From Haloarcula mannanilytica (lineage in GTDB: Archaea; Halobacteriota; Halobacteria; Halobacteriales; Haloarculaceae): 64,000 nt of DNA. Location: assembly GCF_005406125.1 (NCBI RefSeq), contig NZ_BIXZ01000012.1, forward strand, positions 1 to 64,000, in the 5' to 3' direction. The notes below the pieces were generated by a model. The model made no database searches, was not told the DNA's origin, and was given only the letters and a program-made list of their open reading frames with translations. Shown one piece after another: positions 24,676 to 33,031 of the stretch. A program made the position numbers and the translations under genes. Position 1 is the first letter of the stretch. The number at the start of each line of letters is the position of its first letter.

Positions 24676-25257
24676 TTTATCCTCGAATTAGAACCAGCTT
24701 CCGTAGTCTCGCTACTTCCACTGGCAACACCTGTTGCTTCGGCTCTTCTGGGTGCGCTTTCCATCCGGTTTGTTGAGACACTGTATGCACAGCGTCAGGG
24801 TATCAATGCTATCCACGACGAAATCATTGAGAATTTCTGGCAACTTGAAGACGAAATATCTGATATCAAGCGAGGAGAGTGGGACGAACAGTATACACGA
24901 CAGGTCCGGTTAGACCGGCTGCAAGCGACTAAAACAGTCTCACCCGGGGTTTATGCCGATATTCTTGATTCTGTTGACAAGTCTCCTGTGCTGCTGACCT
25001 CTCTCGAAAATATCCAGATGGAACAGAAAGAATCTCGACGTCCTAGAGCATATGTATCTGACTCTGCTGAAGACGTTGCTGCGAGACTGCAGGACATCCA
25101 AGCGATTATCGTTTCTATTGAGAATAATCTCCAACAATATCGACAGGCTACGCGTCTTCGTCGGTGTGTGTTGGCGGGCAAAGGCAAGGATTTTGATCCA
25201 CAAGACGAGCGAGCATCAACTAACGCAACAGTCGAGAATTCGCTATCCCAGCAGTAG
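24676..25257 (+). pseudogene. 5-prime-truncated membrane-anchored coiled-coil protein gene
   Basis: An open frame of about 193 codons without a start: LEPASVVSLLPLATPVASALLGALSIRF (one membrane segment), then a long helical polar region (EIIENFWQLEDEISDIKRGEWDEQYTRQ, SAEDVAARLQDIQAIIVSIENNLQQY) and the end VENSLSQQ. The start was lost at the IS6-like element that ends 9 bases upstream. No family recognised. Confidence 0.55.
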
Positions 25258-25473
25258 TTTTTCAGGCACTGGCATCGCGGGCCCCACTCCTATCTACGAG
25301 CCCCTGATTGCTGTCAACAAATGAAGCGGCCTTGAGGAATCATAAACTAACTTCGTAGAACTGGTTTCAGCTGACACAAAGCTGATTATCCACTATCATG
25401 GGTACTATTAGGGCCTCATCGAAGCGATGTTGGGCGATACTATTCCAACTTTCCCGGAATCTCTGTATCTATA

Positions 25474-26202
25474 TTATAAATTTAATTTATCGGCAGAGGT
25501 GTTTAGATTATGTTGAGTACAATCGGTGATATCTAGTCGAATATCAGAAGCAGATTGTTGGGGTTCGTTATCACAATTATTACACGGGGGATCGTTTCCC
25601 GATAGAGGATTAGTTGTATACCAAATCTGGGCGGGGGTCACAGCATCATTATTTGTGATTTTACCGAGTGAGTGATCCTTTGATGAAGACATAGAACAAT
25701 CGTCAGCCGGAGTAGTCACTGAATCTAAGCAGAGCCCATGTATGGCGTTATGACGCACAGTGGCTTTAAACGCCTTATCTCCGTTGCCACCATAAATTCC
25801 CGAGGTGTTCGCAAAAACCTTAACAGCGACATTCACTCCGCCTACAACGGCCCATGAATTGTCACAGGGAGTGTTATTAACAAATGGATCATATCCTCCT
25901 TCAGCGTTTACTGTCCCGATCGTCATCCCGGCACCGGGATTCCAGGATTGTTCATTAACAAGTAACATATGATACTCTTTATCTCCCGGGCAGCCGTATC
26001 TACTGTGAACTTCAGATGTAAATTCATCTAGAAGTATTGTTTCCCATGAGGTAACACTTGTGTCGACACGTGGCAGGTCTCTATCCTCCGACCAGACCTC
26101 TAACTCAAAATCAACCTCATCAGCTAGGTCTGTCAGTGTTGCCATAGCCCCCGTCTGAAATCCTAGTGCAACTTGGTCCGTAGTCCAAATGTGGAATTCC
26201 AT
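25474..26202 (-). CDS. Putative exported protein with a metallopeptidase-like HNAIH motif
   Basis: A 242-residue protein read 2 bases after the stop of the exported protein upstream. VRHNAIHGLCLD at about residue 155 resembles the HExxH zinc motif with Asn for Glu, and a second conserved-looking DHSLGKI follows; eight cysteines include CNNCDNE. It has no signal peptide of its own. The His-rich motif suggests a metallopeptidase relative that may be inactive. AT-rich composition and weak codon bias mark it as acquired DNA. Confidence 0.5.
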   Translation of the reverse strand: MEFHIWTTDQVALGFQTGAMATLTDLADEVDFELEVWSEDRDLPRVDTSVTSWETILLDEFTSEVHSRYGCPGDKEYHMLLVNEQSWNPGAGMTIGTVNAEGGYDPFVNNTPCDNSWAVVGGVNVAVKVFANTSGIYGGNGDKAFKATVRHNAIHGLCLDSVTTPADDCSMSSSKDHSLGKITNNDAVTPAQIWYTTNPLSGNDPPCNNCDNEPQQSASDIRLDITDCTQHNLNTSADKLNL

Positions 26203-26204
26203 TG

Positions 26205-26855
26205 TTATTCCCCCCTCACTGTTTTTACATAATGGTCGACTTTTCCATAGTTGGTCGATTTATATTTCACACTCATATCCTCTTTTACCAAGTCTATCTC
26301 AATGGATTTTGTTTCTCCAGGTCCAACAGTAGATTTCTCGTTTTTGTGTGCTAACTGAATCGAATCAGACGAACTTTGGCGCACTCGAACTGCGGGGAAT
26401 TTGATCTTTTCATCCAATAGTGCTGTCTCGAATGTGTCGAGATTATTGTTCATGCTCATTGGAATAAGCCGTCTTTTTTTCCCGTTATTTACAATCAGGG
26501 GGAGTGAATCAATTGATTCAGCATTTACTATTCCATCGTTTTGTGTGATGGTATTTTTTGTTTCTTCCGAGGTTAAGTAGAACTGAACTGTCCGTTCTCC
26601 AGTGTCCACGTAATATGGTGAAAGTTGGTCAATGTGACATGAATAATCAATACTTTCCGATGATACGACGAATCCTACTTCCGCGAATAACGCTGTGCCC
26701 AGATGTTCCCACTCCTCGCTCTGCTCCAGTGTTGTTTGTTCTTGGGTTCTTTGGGCAGCGACCGTACTGACACCGGTAAATGCTAGGGAACCGGCTGAAG
26801 CTTTCAAAGCTGTTCGTCGAGTTATCCGGTCTTGACTGCTATTTCTCTCGGTCAT
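26205..26855 (-). CDS. Exported protein with twin-arginine signal, function unknown
   Basis: A 216-residue protein whose N-terminus (DRITRRTALKASAGSLAFTGVSTVAAQ) is a twin-arginine signal with an Ala-x-Ala-type cleavage site near residue 35. The rest is beta-rich (HLGTALFAEVGFVV, RTVQFYLTSEE, GPGETKSIEIDLV) and unlike families I know. It is the middle gene of a three-gene minus-strand operon with the membrane protein upstream and the HNAIH protein downstream. Confidence 0.65.
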   Translation of the reverse strand: MTERNSSQDRITRRTALKASAGSLAFTGVSTVAAQRTQEQTTLEQSEEWEHLGTALFAEVGFVVSSESIDYSCHIDQLSPYYVDTGERTVQFYLTSEETKNTITQNDGIVNAESIDSLPLIVNNGKKRRLIPMSMNNNLDTFETALLDEKIKFPAVRVRQSSSDSIQLAHKNEKSTVGPGETKSIEIDLVKEDMSVKYKSTNYGKVDHYVKTVRGE

Positions 26856-26941
26856 GACTATATCTAAGTCACCGTTCCTTCAGATGACATGTCTTATTAT
26901 AGTAAAATAATACCATTGCATGATAGTCAAATTATAAAAAC

Positions 26942-27322
26942 TCAATTATTTATATCGTTATTCAAAACAAAGTTTGTTAATAATGATAATATAATCCCGA
27001 TCAATAACACAAACATAAACATTGGGGCAAGTGGATCTGTGGAACTATAAACTAAATATAAATAAATAGGTGTCATAGGAGATATAACAAATAATAATGC
27101 GTAAATGTAGCTAGATAACCCCGAATGCTTATTCATCGGATATCCGGAAAATGAAATTATACCTCCAATTATCGCCGTAATCATAAATCCAATACTTACT
27201 AAAATTAAACTGAAAAAGTTTAATGGACTAGTCCAGGGTGCCCAAAAAGGGGGAACTAAGGCTGCCATCCCACCGTAAGAGAACAATATAATGACCATAC
27301 CAAGTTTACTTCTCAGCTCCAT
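26942..27322 (-). CDS. Four-helix membrane protein of the secreted-protein operon
   Basis: About 126 residues from MELRSKLGMVIILFS with four hydrophobic segments (VIILFSYGGMAALV, FFSLILVSIGFMITAIIGGIISF, YIYALLFVISPMTPIYLYLVY, MFMFVLLIGIILSLLTNFVL). No family recognised. The upstream end is unsure: the IS6-like element begins at 27371, about 50 bases before the chosen start, so the true N-terminus or promoter may be lost. Very AT-rich. Confidence 0.55.
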   Translation of the reverse strand: MELRSKLGMVIILFSYGGMAALVPPFWAPWTSPLNFFSLILVSIGFMITAIIGGIISFSGYPMNKHSGLSSYIYALLFVISPMTPIYLYLVYSSTDPLAPMFMFVLLIGIILSLLTNFVLNNDINN

Positions 27323-27370
27323 ATCCTGACTGGATACTGAATAGTTATATACTTTGATATATTTCCTCGC

Positions 27371-27753
27371 GGCGGCACTGTCTAGTTGAGGGATTGAGAA
27401 GTGAGCAGGCCGTAGCGGGAGGTGTTCATGACACTCGCGGACCTGCTCAGCGAAACGTTGGAAACGGACAGTCAAGACGTTTGGGAGAATGAGCGTACCC
27501 TGACACCCGTCCGGCGATTCGGGGTGCGTCTCCATACTGCGGGGTTGTCGATCAGGGAGACGGTCGCTATCTTAGACCTGCTGGGTGTCGATCGCTCTCA
27601 CGGGGCGGTCTGGAACTGGGTCCATACATTGTCTGAGGCTCAGAGCGACCCGCCGACGGCGGAGCCGTCGCGGGTCGCAGTCGACGAGAAACAAATCGAG
27701 GTTGACGGCGAAAAGAAGTGGTTGTACGCCGCTGTCGATACTGAATCAAAGCT
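27371..27753 (+). pseudogene. N-terminal half of the IS6-like transposase with left terminal repeat
   Basis: The terminal repeat GGCGGCACTGTCTAGTT (27371-27387) is followed by ATG at 27428 and MTLADLLSETLETDSQDVWEN, AGLSIRETVAILDLLGVDRSHGAVWNWVH (helix-turn-helix) and RVAVDEKQIEVDGEKKWLYAAVDTESK (first catalytic Asp). It stops at the ISH3 junction. The codon after the break is supplied exactly by the C-terminal half at 24297, so the two are halves of one gene in permuted order. Confidence 0.8.
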
Positions 27754-29152
27754 CAGTACCTCACAAAGCATCCTCGGCTAGCTGTTTCTGAAGCCTGAGT
27801 TCTGTGTCGGAGCGGTTGCACTGATGGTCTCGACGAGAGTATCATTGGGCGAACCGACGGAGAACGGTCGCTGTCGGCGGCGATCAGCCGCCGACGCGAC
27901 AGCGTCACCACTCACACCGCTGGCTAGCCCGGTGGGAGTTACCGGTGGAACCGGTCGTCTGGTGGCCGATTGGCGGGGACGGCCCGACGCACCGCGAGGG
28001 CCGTCCACGCTGCCCGACACAGCATGTTGATGAACTCTTCGAACGACCACGGCCAGAGGCGACGCCCGCCACGGCGGGGCGTCGCCACATACTCCCAATG
28101 GAGGTACCGCCAGACATTCTGCAAGAGTAGGCTTACCACGACGTACAGCAGCCGTACAACTGGATTCTGCGTTGTAGTCGTCGCAATGCTTTGTTCGGAG
28201 AGCCGGTAGCTGGCCTCGATACCGAAGCGTTTCGCGTAGTGGTATCGCGCATCTCGTGGTGTCTGGATAAACGGCGCGTCAGCGGCGTAGCCGTGACGCG
28301 CCACCCCGTGTTCGTCGTACCGTCCGTTTTGGTAGGTACAGTCGATGTAGACGGGAAACTCGACGGTCCAGCTGTGACTGTCGAGTTTCCCTGTCAGATC
28401 GTGTTGAATGACCTGACTCCATCCTTCCGAGAGTTCCTGCTTGATCGTCTTTCCCCACCGGACGATCGGCATGACGTACGCGTAGTAGTGAGCGTGAAGG
28501 AGCGTGAGACACTTGCTATCGTAGAATTCCCGATCAAGATAGACGGCCTTGACGCTCAGGTCAAGGCCGTCGAGGAGGCCAAGAAACTCAGCGAGCACAC
28601 TGCTGGCGGTGTCGCCGTCGACGAGACGGCGCACCGCCAGCGTGTATCGTTTATTCCTCACACGCGCGTAGAGTGTCGCGTAAGCGTGGAACCACCGCGT
28701 TCCACGCTTCGCTTCTGAGTGATAGAGGCCATCTGTTTCGGTCTCGTCACCGTAGTAGGGCCGCAGGTGGAGGTCTGCGACGACCTCCACCTGCTCGGGA
28801 AGAACCTCTAGAACGTCCTTTTGCAGGAGTGCGTTCCCAACTTGTTCAACCGACGCTAGGTCGAACTTCTCGCGGAGGTGGTACAGAACCGTGTTTTCGT
28901 GGGGAGAGTCTTCACTGGTCCCACAGAGTTCGGATATCGAGGTCCCGTCGGCGCAAGCGCCGACGAGGACCTCGTAGATATCCTTAGCATCGAATTCAGC
29001 ATTAGCTCCAAGACAGAGAGCAACTTCCTCGTCAAGGGTGTTGACGAGGAAGTAAAGAAGCTGGTCCTCGTAGATTTCATTGTCTGCTTGCTTGTTGGAG
29101 TGCACATCCTCAGCAAGCAGACGTTCTAACTAACCGGCTTTGTGAGGTACTG
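27754..29152. mobile_element. Intact ISH3-type insertion sequence
   Basis: About 1,399 bp with perfect terminal inverted repeats CAGTACCTCACAAAGC (27754-27769; inverted 29137-29152; CT/AG extends the match by two). It carries one intact transposase. The left flank ends AAGCT, and the matching AAGCT is not at the right end but at 24297-24301. The right end abuts leader L4. Confidence 0.88.
27939..29105 (-). CDS. ISH3-family transposase, intact
   Basis: A 388-residue transposase. N-terminal part MHSNKQADNEIYEDQLLYFLVNTLDEEVA with VGACADGTSISELCGTSEDSP; catalytic DDE core includes VKAVYLDREFYDSKCL and RFGIEASYRLSEQS (the YREK-like region). Full length with no internal stops, unlike the copy at 13.5 kb. 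The presence of an intact and a dead copy suggests the element is active in this host. Confidence 0.9.
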   Translation of the reverse strand: MHSNKQADNEIYEDQLLYFLVNTLDEEVALCLGANAEFDAKDIYEVLVGACADGTSISELCGTSEDSPHENTVLYHLREKFDLASVEQVGNALLQKDVLEVLPEQVEVVADLHLRPYYGDETETDGLYHSEAKRGTRWFHAYATLYARVRNKRYTLAVRRLVDGDTASSVLAEFLGLLDGLDLSVKAVYLDREFYDSKCLTLLHAHYYAYVMPIVRWGKTIKQELSEGWSQVIQHDLTGKLDSHSWTVEFPVYIDCTYQNGRYDEHGVARHGYAADAPFIQTPRDARYHYAKRFGIEASYRLSEQSIATTTTQNPVVRLLYVVVSLLLQNVWRYLHWEYVATPRRGGRRLWPWSFEEFINMLCRAAWTALAVRRAVPANRPPDDRFHR

Positions 29153-29154
29153 AG

Positions 29155-29181
29155 TTTTCTGGTCCTCCGGCGGGTGAGAGG
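29155..29181 (+). promoter_or_regulatory. Stem-loop leader L4
   Basis: TTTTCTGGT, stem CCTC / GAGG, loop CGGCGGGTGA, then ATG at 29182 directly after the stem. The ISH3 right end is 2 bases upstream, so anything before the T-run has been replaced. Confidence 0.7.
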
Positions 29182-29862
29182 ATGACAACAACTGATCCGA
29201 CTCAGACACAGGATGGACAGCCAGACCACCAAGGCGGGTTCGACTTCAGCAAGCCAGATCAAGAACATGAGATCGAGGTGTCGTACTCTTGGGGATATGT
29301 CGATACCATCCACACGGACGACAACGGGGAAATCATCCGTTCACAGGATACCGACGGCTACTACCGAAACGATGAATCGTTCGAGTGTACCTGTGGGGAG
29401 ACATTCGATTGCGAGGAAGAGGCAGAAGAACATATTCGCGACGAGGCCTTCCGAGGCCCGCCTGTGCCGGTCGCCGGACATCCAGAAGAATTGAGTTGGA
29501 AAAACGAAGCGGTGACTGGATTCGACGAATGTGTCGACTACATTCCGGATGTAGCGAACACAGCCGGCAAAGTTGTTGAGGGAGCTGATTACCTGACCGC
29601 GACAGCCCGGACAGCGCTGACGCCGCCGGCTAACCACGAGTTCGAGGACTGGGAACCACTGCAATCTGGCCACCTGTCGAACCATCGTGGCGACCCGCTG
29701 TTCTCGGAACGGCTCTTATCGAAGGCCATCGCAACGCTCTCGACCGGACATCAGTACGTTCCAGACCGCTACACGCTGTATTTCCGCGGGCATACAGCAC
29801 TGTATCTGGAGGGGCCGAGTGGCGGCATCATCATCGCTGAGCGGCTGCCAAGCCTCGACTGA
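29182..29862 (+). CDS. Leader-preceded acidic protein with a zinc-finger-like motif
   Basis: A 226-residue acidic cytosolic protein. FECTCGETFDCEEEAEEHIRDEAF near residue 68 has the Cys-x-Cys...Cys...His spacing of a degenerate zinc finger. The C-terminal half (HLSNHRGDPLFSERLLSKAIATLS, RYTLYFRGHTALYLEGPSGGIIIAERLPSL) looks like a compact alpha/beta domain. I recognise no family. It is the first complete gene after the ISH3 insertion, with 36 bp to the Mom-like gene. Confidence 0.65.
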   Translation: MTTTDPTQTQDGQPDHQGGFDFSKPDQEHEIEVSYSWGYVDTIHTDDNGEIIRSQDTDGYYRNDESFECTCGETFDCEEEAEEHIRDEAFRGPPVPVAGHPEELSWKNEAVTGFDECVDYIPDVANTAGKVVEGADYLTATARTALTPPANHEFEDWEPLQSGHLSNHRGDPLFSERLLSKAIATLSTGHQYVPDRYTLYFRGHTALYLEGPSGGIIIAERLPSLD

Positions 29863-29870
29863 CTTGGGTG

Positions 29871-29898
29871 ATTTTCTGTTCCTCCGACGGGTGAGAGG
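29871..29898 (+). promoter_or_regulatory. Stem-loop leader L5
   Basis: ATTTTCTGTT, stem CCTC / GAGG, loop CGACGGGTGA, ATG directly after the stem. Begins 8 bases after the previous stop, so it is intercistronic. Confidence 0.72.
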
Positions 29899-30663
29899 AT
29901 GACCCACACAGCCTCGACACAACCGCAGTCGTTCCAGCATCGCCCGCCAACAGACGGCAACCAGTGTTCCTGTCCGATTCACGCTGACAGTGACCCGTTC
30001 ACCGCGCCGCTTGGAGTTCGATTCGCTGACCACGTCGCCGTTGAGCCAATCGACAGAGAAACCGCAGCCGCCGTGTACGAGGCTCATCACTCCTACATGG
30101 GCTCGCTCCCGTTTGTCAATCTCGCCCACCACGGGCTATATTTTCAGGATTCGCTGGTCGGCGCGATCACGTATCGCTACCCACTGATCTCGAAGAAGCG
30201 AATCCGGTACGGCGTCGAAGGTGAACTCTGTCCCGGACCAGTCGAGATCGATGATCTTCCAGCAGAGATTCGAAGTACTGCCCGGCGGGTTCTCCCGTCG
30301 ACGGACACGCCAGTTGTCGACAGTGAAGTCGTCGCCGGCGACACTATCGTCGAGGCCGCACGGATTTGCCTCGGTGTCCGGATGCCAAACCTCGCTTCAG
30401 CGGCGTTGGCTCGCTCACAGAAGCGATTCTTAGCGGGCGACGACCGCGACACTCGCTTCTTGTTGACGTGGGTTCGCTCGGATTATGATGGAGCGATGGT
30501 TCGAGCACTGAAAGACAAGGGCTGGACCTGTACCGGCTATCGCGAGCCGGGGCAGGCAAGTAACCGGGAGGACAAGCCGATCAGAGAACGGTACAAGTGG
30601 CGGTTTCTCTGTCCTGTCGAGACTGCTCGCGAACAGTCAACACTTGCACGGTGGTCCCGGTGA
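29899..30663 (+). CDS. Mom-like DNA adenine modification protein (GNAT fold)
   Basis: A 254-residue protein. The core AAAVYEAHHSYMGSLPFVNLAHHGLYFQDSLVGAITYRYPL, then ARICLGVRMPNLASAALARSQKRF and RFLLTWVRSDYDGAMVRALKDKGWTCTGY, resembles Mom-family proteins, acetyltransferase-fold enzymes that modify adenine (methylcarbamoyl-adenine in phage Mu) to block restriction. An N-terminal Cys-x-Cys pair (QCSCPIHAD) precedes it. Antirestriction fits the ArdC and methylase genes in the same backbone. Its stop overlaps the next gene's GTG start. Confidence 0.7.
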   Translation: MTHTASTQPQSFQHRPPTDGNQCSCPIHADSDPFTAPLGVRFADHVAVEPIDRETAAAVYEAHHSYMGSLPFVNLAHHGLYFQDSLVGAITYRYPLISKKRIRYGVEGELCPGPVEIDDLPAEIRSTARRVLPSTDTPVVDSEVVAGDTIVEAARICLGVRMPNLASAALARSQKRFLAGDDRDTRFLLTWVRSDYDGAMVRALKDKGWTCTGYREPGQASNREDKPIRERYKWRFLCPVETAREQSTLARWSR

Positions 30664-31190
30664 CCGACATCCAGCCCGAAGCAACGGCTGACCGGTGTCG
30701 GTTCTGCGGGGACAGGACAGCTTATATTTTCGGCGAGGCACGCAGCTACGTCCGGTGGCCCGACGAGGTCGACCGAGCGGATGGTCTGTTCCGGTTTACG
30801 ATCTGCGAGCAGTGTGCGCTCCAGAGGCGTTCCAACGTCGAGCAGGCGGCTTCGCTCTTCCACGAGGCAGATCGAGACTATCTCCTAACCTGCGACGTCT
30901 GTGGGGCTGTTGGCTGCCAGTCTGCCAGCACTCGTCGTCCAGCAGCCGACACGTACCGGATCGCAAGTATCGTCACCTGGTCGGTGACGATCAACGGCTT
31001 CGACGGAGCAACACGCTCTTGTGTTGACTGTAGTCCCATTGTGCCGGTCGAGTGTGTCAAGTCTCCAGATCGGACGTACAACGACGAACTGCCCCGTCTC
31101 GTTGAACCACCGTTTGACTCAGTTGCGAAGACAGCGGACGACGATCCAACTGACAGTGAACAAGTTGAGATCGGTGGCTGGGTCGGCTAG
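30660..31190 (+). CDS. Cysteine-rich, zinc-binding-type protein
   Basis: About 176 residues if the GTG at 30660-30662, which overlaps the Mom-like stop (GTGA), is the start; a longer frame from 30597 lies inside the Mom gene and is rejected. Four Cys-x-x-Cys knuckles (CRFCGDR, CEQCAL, CDVCGAVGC, CVDCSP) suggest two zinc sites. ARSYVRWPDEVDRADGLFRFTIC links the first two. It is translationally coupled to the Mom-like gene and may assist it. Function unknown. Confidence 0.65.
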   Translation: MTDIQPEATADRCRFCGDRTAYIFGEARSYVRWPDEVDRADGLFRFTICEQCALQRRSNVEQAASLFHEADRDYLLTCDVCGAVGCQSASTRRPAADTYRIASIVTWSVTINGFDGATRSCVDCSPIVPVECVKSPDRTYNDELPRLVEPPFDSVAKTADDDPTDSEQVEIGGWVG

Positions 31191-31275
31191 CTGGCAGTGG
31201 ATTTGTGACAGATGAGTTTACTTCCCCGTTGTGTGAGCAATACAGGTGAAGTATCTATTGCGAGTTGCGTCAGAT

Positions 31276-31746
31276 CTAATCGCTGTTTATGATGATTGTA
31301 TAGTAGAAGTCGTTCGAGTGTGGTTCACCAATCTCTTCTGAGATACTGAATCCCCATTCGTATTCGCCGGGTGATGCATCCGAAGCGACAGAAACTGGTA
31401 GAGTAATATCAACAGTGGTGCAATCTTCCCATCGCCAGACAGGTGGTGAAGAATCTAATGCTTGGTCGGGTGTCGGAGAAACCATATCCTCATCAAAGCT
31501 CAAATCAACAACGTCTGAATCATGCACTAGGTGTCCAAATAACTGAAACCTAGTGAGGCTACTGATATGAACGTCAATTTCGGTAGAATTGCCGGGTGAC
31601 AGAGTCACAATTTCTGCTTGGACACGGGGTGACCAGCTGGATTCGTCAGAGCAAGTTGGTTCACTAGAGTTCCCACTGCTTAGACATCCTGTTAATGCCC
31701 CTGTGGTTGCCACTGAGATGGCAGTAAGATACTGGCGGCGGTTCAT
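31276..31746 (-). CDS. Twin-arginine lipoprotein, function unknown
   Basis: A 156-residue protein with signal MNRRQYLTAISVATTGALTGCLSSG: twin arginines at 3-4 and a lipobox ALTGC with Cys 21. The mature part is a beta-sandwich-like domain (SPRVQAEIVTLSPGNSTEIDVHISS, TTVDITLPVSVASDASPGEYEWGFSI), acidic and Ser/Thr-rich. It faces against the leader-gene backbone and is probably cargo. Confidence 0.75.
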   Translation of the reverse strand: MNRRQYLTAISVATTGALTGCLSSGNSSEPTCSDESSWSPRVQAEIVTLSPGNSTEIDVHISSLTRFQLFGHLVHDSDVVDLSFDEDMVSPTPDQALDSSPPVWRWEDCTTVDITLPVSVASDASPGEYEWGFSISEEIGEPHSNDFYYTIIINSD

Positions 31747-31903
31747 ACGGAGCTATTCCGAATCTTGGCATAATTGCATGATGATAAGTAAAACGGCAAT
31801 CTATGTTTCACCCGCAGTCACTGACCCTTGCGCAGTCTTATCGACCATGTATTCCAGCAACTCAGTAGGTAAATAAACCGAATACACGGCCGCCTCACGC
31901 CTA

Positions 31904-31931
31904 ATTTTGTGTTCCTCTGGTGGGTGAGAGG
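31904..31931 (+). promoter_or_regulatory. Stem-loop leader L6
   Basis: ATTTTGTGTT, stem CCTC / GAGG, loop TGGTGGGTGA, ATG directly after the stem at 31932. Confidence 0.72.
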
Positions 31932-32234
31932 ATGTCTCGAAATATGTCTTGTCGTGGTCCAGAAGACCTGTCTCAGCCAACCGCTCCGAAGTTCGTCGAG
32001 TCCATCGCGACGACTCTTCGAGCGCAGTCTGACAGTACCGACGTTGAGGCCGCGGTCCTCCGTGCTGTAGCCCGGCAATCGGACAGCATCGCCCTACCAG
32101 ACGTGCTCGAACTTCGCTCACTGCTGGACGTCGACAGCGAGCAAGCAGACACTCTGGAGGAACGAGTCACGACCGTCATCAACACCATTGACGCCGAACT
32201 CGCTGGCTGGGACCGACAGGAGGTTCTCGCATGA
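31932..32234 (+). CDS. Small acidic helical protein, first gene of a four-gene set
   Basis: A 100-residue protein (MSRNMSCRGPEDLSQPT to DRQEVLA), mostly helical and acidic (SIATTLRAQSDSTDVEAAVLRAVARQ, LRSLLDVDSEQADTLEERVTTVINTIDAELAG). No family recognised. Starts at the end of leader L6; its stop overlaps the next ATG (ATGA). The four coupled small genes share one leader. Confidence 0.65.
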   Translation: MSRNMSCRGPEDLSQPTAPKFVESIATTLRAQSDSTDVEAAVLRAVARQSDSIALPDVLELRSLLDVDSEQADTLEERVTTVINTIDAELAGWDRQEVLA

Positions 32235-32545
32235 CGCCAGCGGGAACAGCGACATTGGGCGATTTCGGTGCTGGTGGTCGGCGGTCGGATGCACTGATCG
32301 ACACGGAGGCCGCAGCACAGGAGGCCGTCGCCGGCGAGTGGGAATTTCTCGCCGCTGGGAACGATACAATCGGCTGGCACATCCCCGACACCGGAGCGAC
32401 AGTCCTGTTGAAAGGAGGCGACGATGGCTGGACGCTCGAACGCGCAACCAAACTGGTCGGGACCCGAAGCACACTCGATGCTGGGCTGGAACTCGCCCAC
32501 ACCTACATGGCAGATCGACCGGAGGGAGCATCGACATGGCGATGA
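32231..32545 (+). CDS. Small protein, second of four coupled genes
   Basis: A 104-residue protein with AGEWEFLAAGNDTIGWHIPDTGATVLLKGGDDGWTLERATKLVGT, a short beta-rich domain, and a helical end. No family recognised. ATGA overlap with the gene before and after. Confidence 0.6.
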   Translation: MTPAGTATLGDFGAGGRRSDALIDTEAAAQEAVAGEWEFLAAGNDTIGWHIPDTGATVLLKGGDDGWTLERATKLVGTRSTLDAGLELAHTYMADRPEGASTWR

Positions 32546-32742
32546 TCGAACGCGACAGCTGGCATCGCGAGGAATGCCCTCGCGTTCCGGCCGCACTGGC
32601 ACGGGCCCGGTTCTGGCAGTCGGTTGCGCCACACAAGATCGGGTTCTGGGAAGCCGTCGACGAAACGCTGCTGGCTCACTACCCCGACTGTCGGTACACG
32701 CGCAAAACAACACTCGATGACTTCCGGGGAGAGGACGCATGA
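32542..32742 (+). CDS. Small protein, third of four coupled genes
   Basis: A 66-residue protein (MIERDSWHREECPRV to LDDFRGEDA). The start at 32542 gives an ATGA overlap with the stop before it; an ATG at 32536 is also in frame. Trp- and Arg-rich (WHREECPRVPAALARARFWQ), unlike typical acidic haloarchaeal proteins. No family recognised. Its own stop overlaps the next ATG. Confidence 0.55.
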   Translation: MIERDSWHREECPRVPAALARARFWQSVAPHKIGFWEAVDETLLAHYPDCRYTRKTTLDDFRGEDA

Positions 32743-32974
32743 GCGACCTTGACCCGATTCTCGATAAACTCCCGCCAGAGCGGCTGTTGGACGCCGATCA
32801 TCTCCAACCAATTGTCGCCGGCATCAACTGTATGCACTCGATTGAAACGATCCAACAGTATCTCGCCCACGAGAATCAGCACGCGAACCGGACGCAGTCC
32901 AGTCTCAACTTCGAGAGCGGGCACGCGAGATCCGTCGCGACGAATCGGATGCCGAGGAGCGAATTATCGTGTAA
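32739..32974 (+). pseudogene. Small protein gene with a single-base frameshift, fourth of four coupled genes
   Basis: Starts MSDLDPILDKLPPERLLDADHLQPIVAGINCMHSIETIQQYL. Around 32868-32875 the coding bias moves to another frame, which continues RESAREPDAVQSQLRERAREIRRDESDAEERIIV to a TAA at 32972-32974. The original frame instead runs to 32996 with a poor-quality tail. A one-base insertion in CGCCCACGAG would explain it. Mutation or base-call error. Leader L7 overlaps the restored stop. Confidence 0.55.
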
Positions 32975-33000
32975 TTTCTGTGCTCCTTGGGGGTGAGGGG
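32973..33000 (+). promoter_or_regulatory. Stem-loop leader L7 (long class)
   Basis: AATTTCTGTG, stem CTCC / GGGG, loop TTGGGGGTGA, followed by CGTCCCACTGCGGGCGCT and ATG at 33032. Overlaps the restored stop of the gene before it. Confidence 0.65.
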
Positions 33001-33031
33001 CGTCCCACTGCGGGCGCTATGCCTACCAACC

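Noticed and set aside
24676-27322. Complete conjugation or secretion system in the 24-27 kb insert
   Set aside because: No ATPase, relaxase or TadC-like membrane protein is present, only three unknown exported or membrane proteins and a truncated gene.
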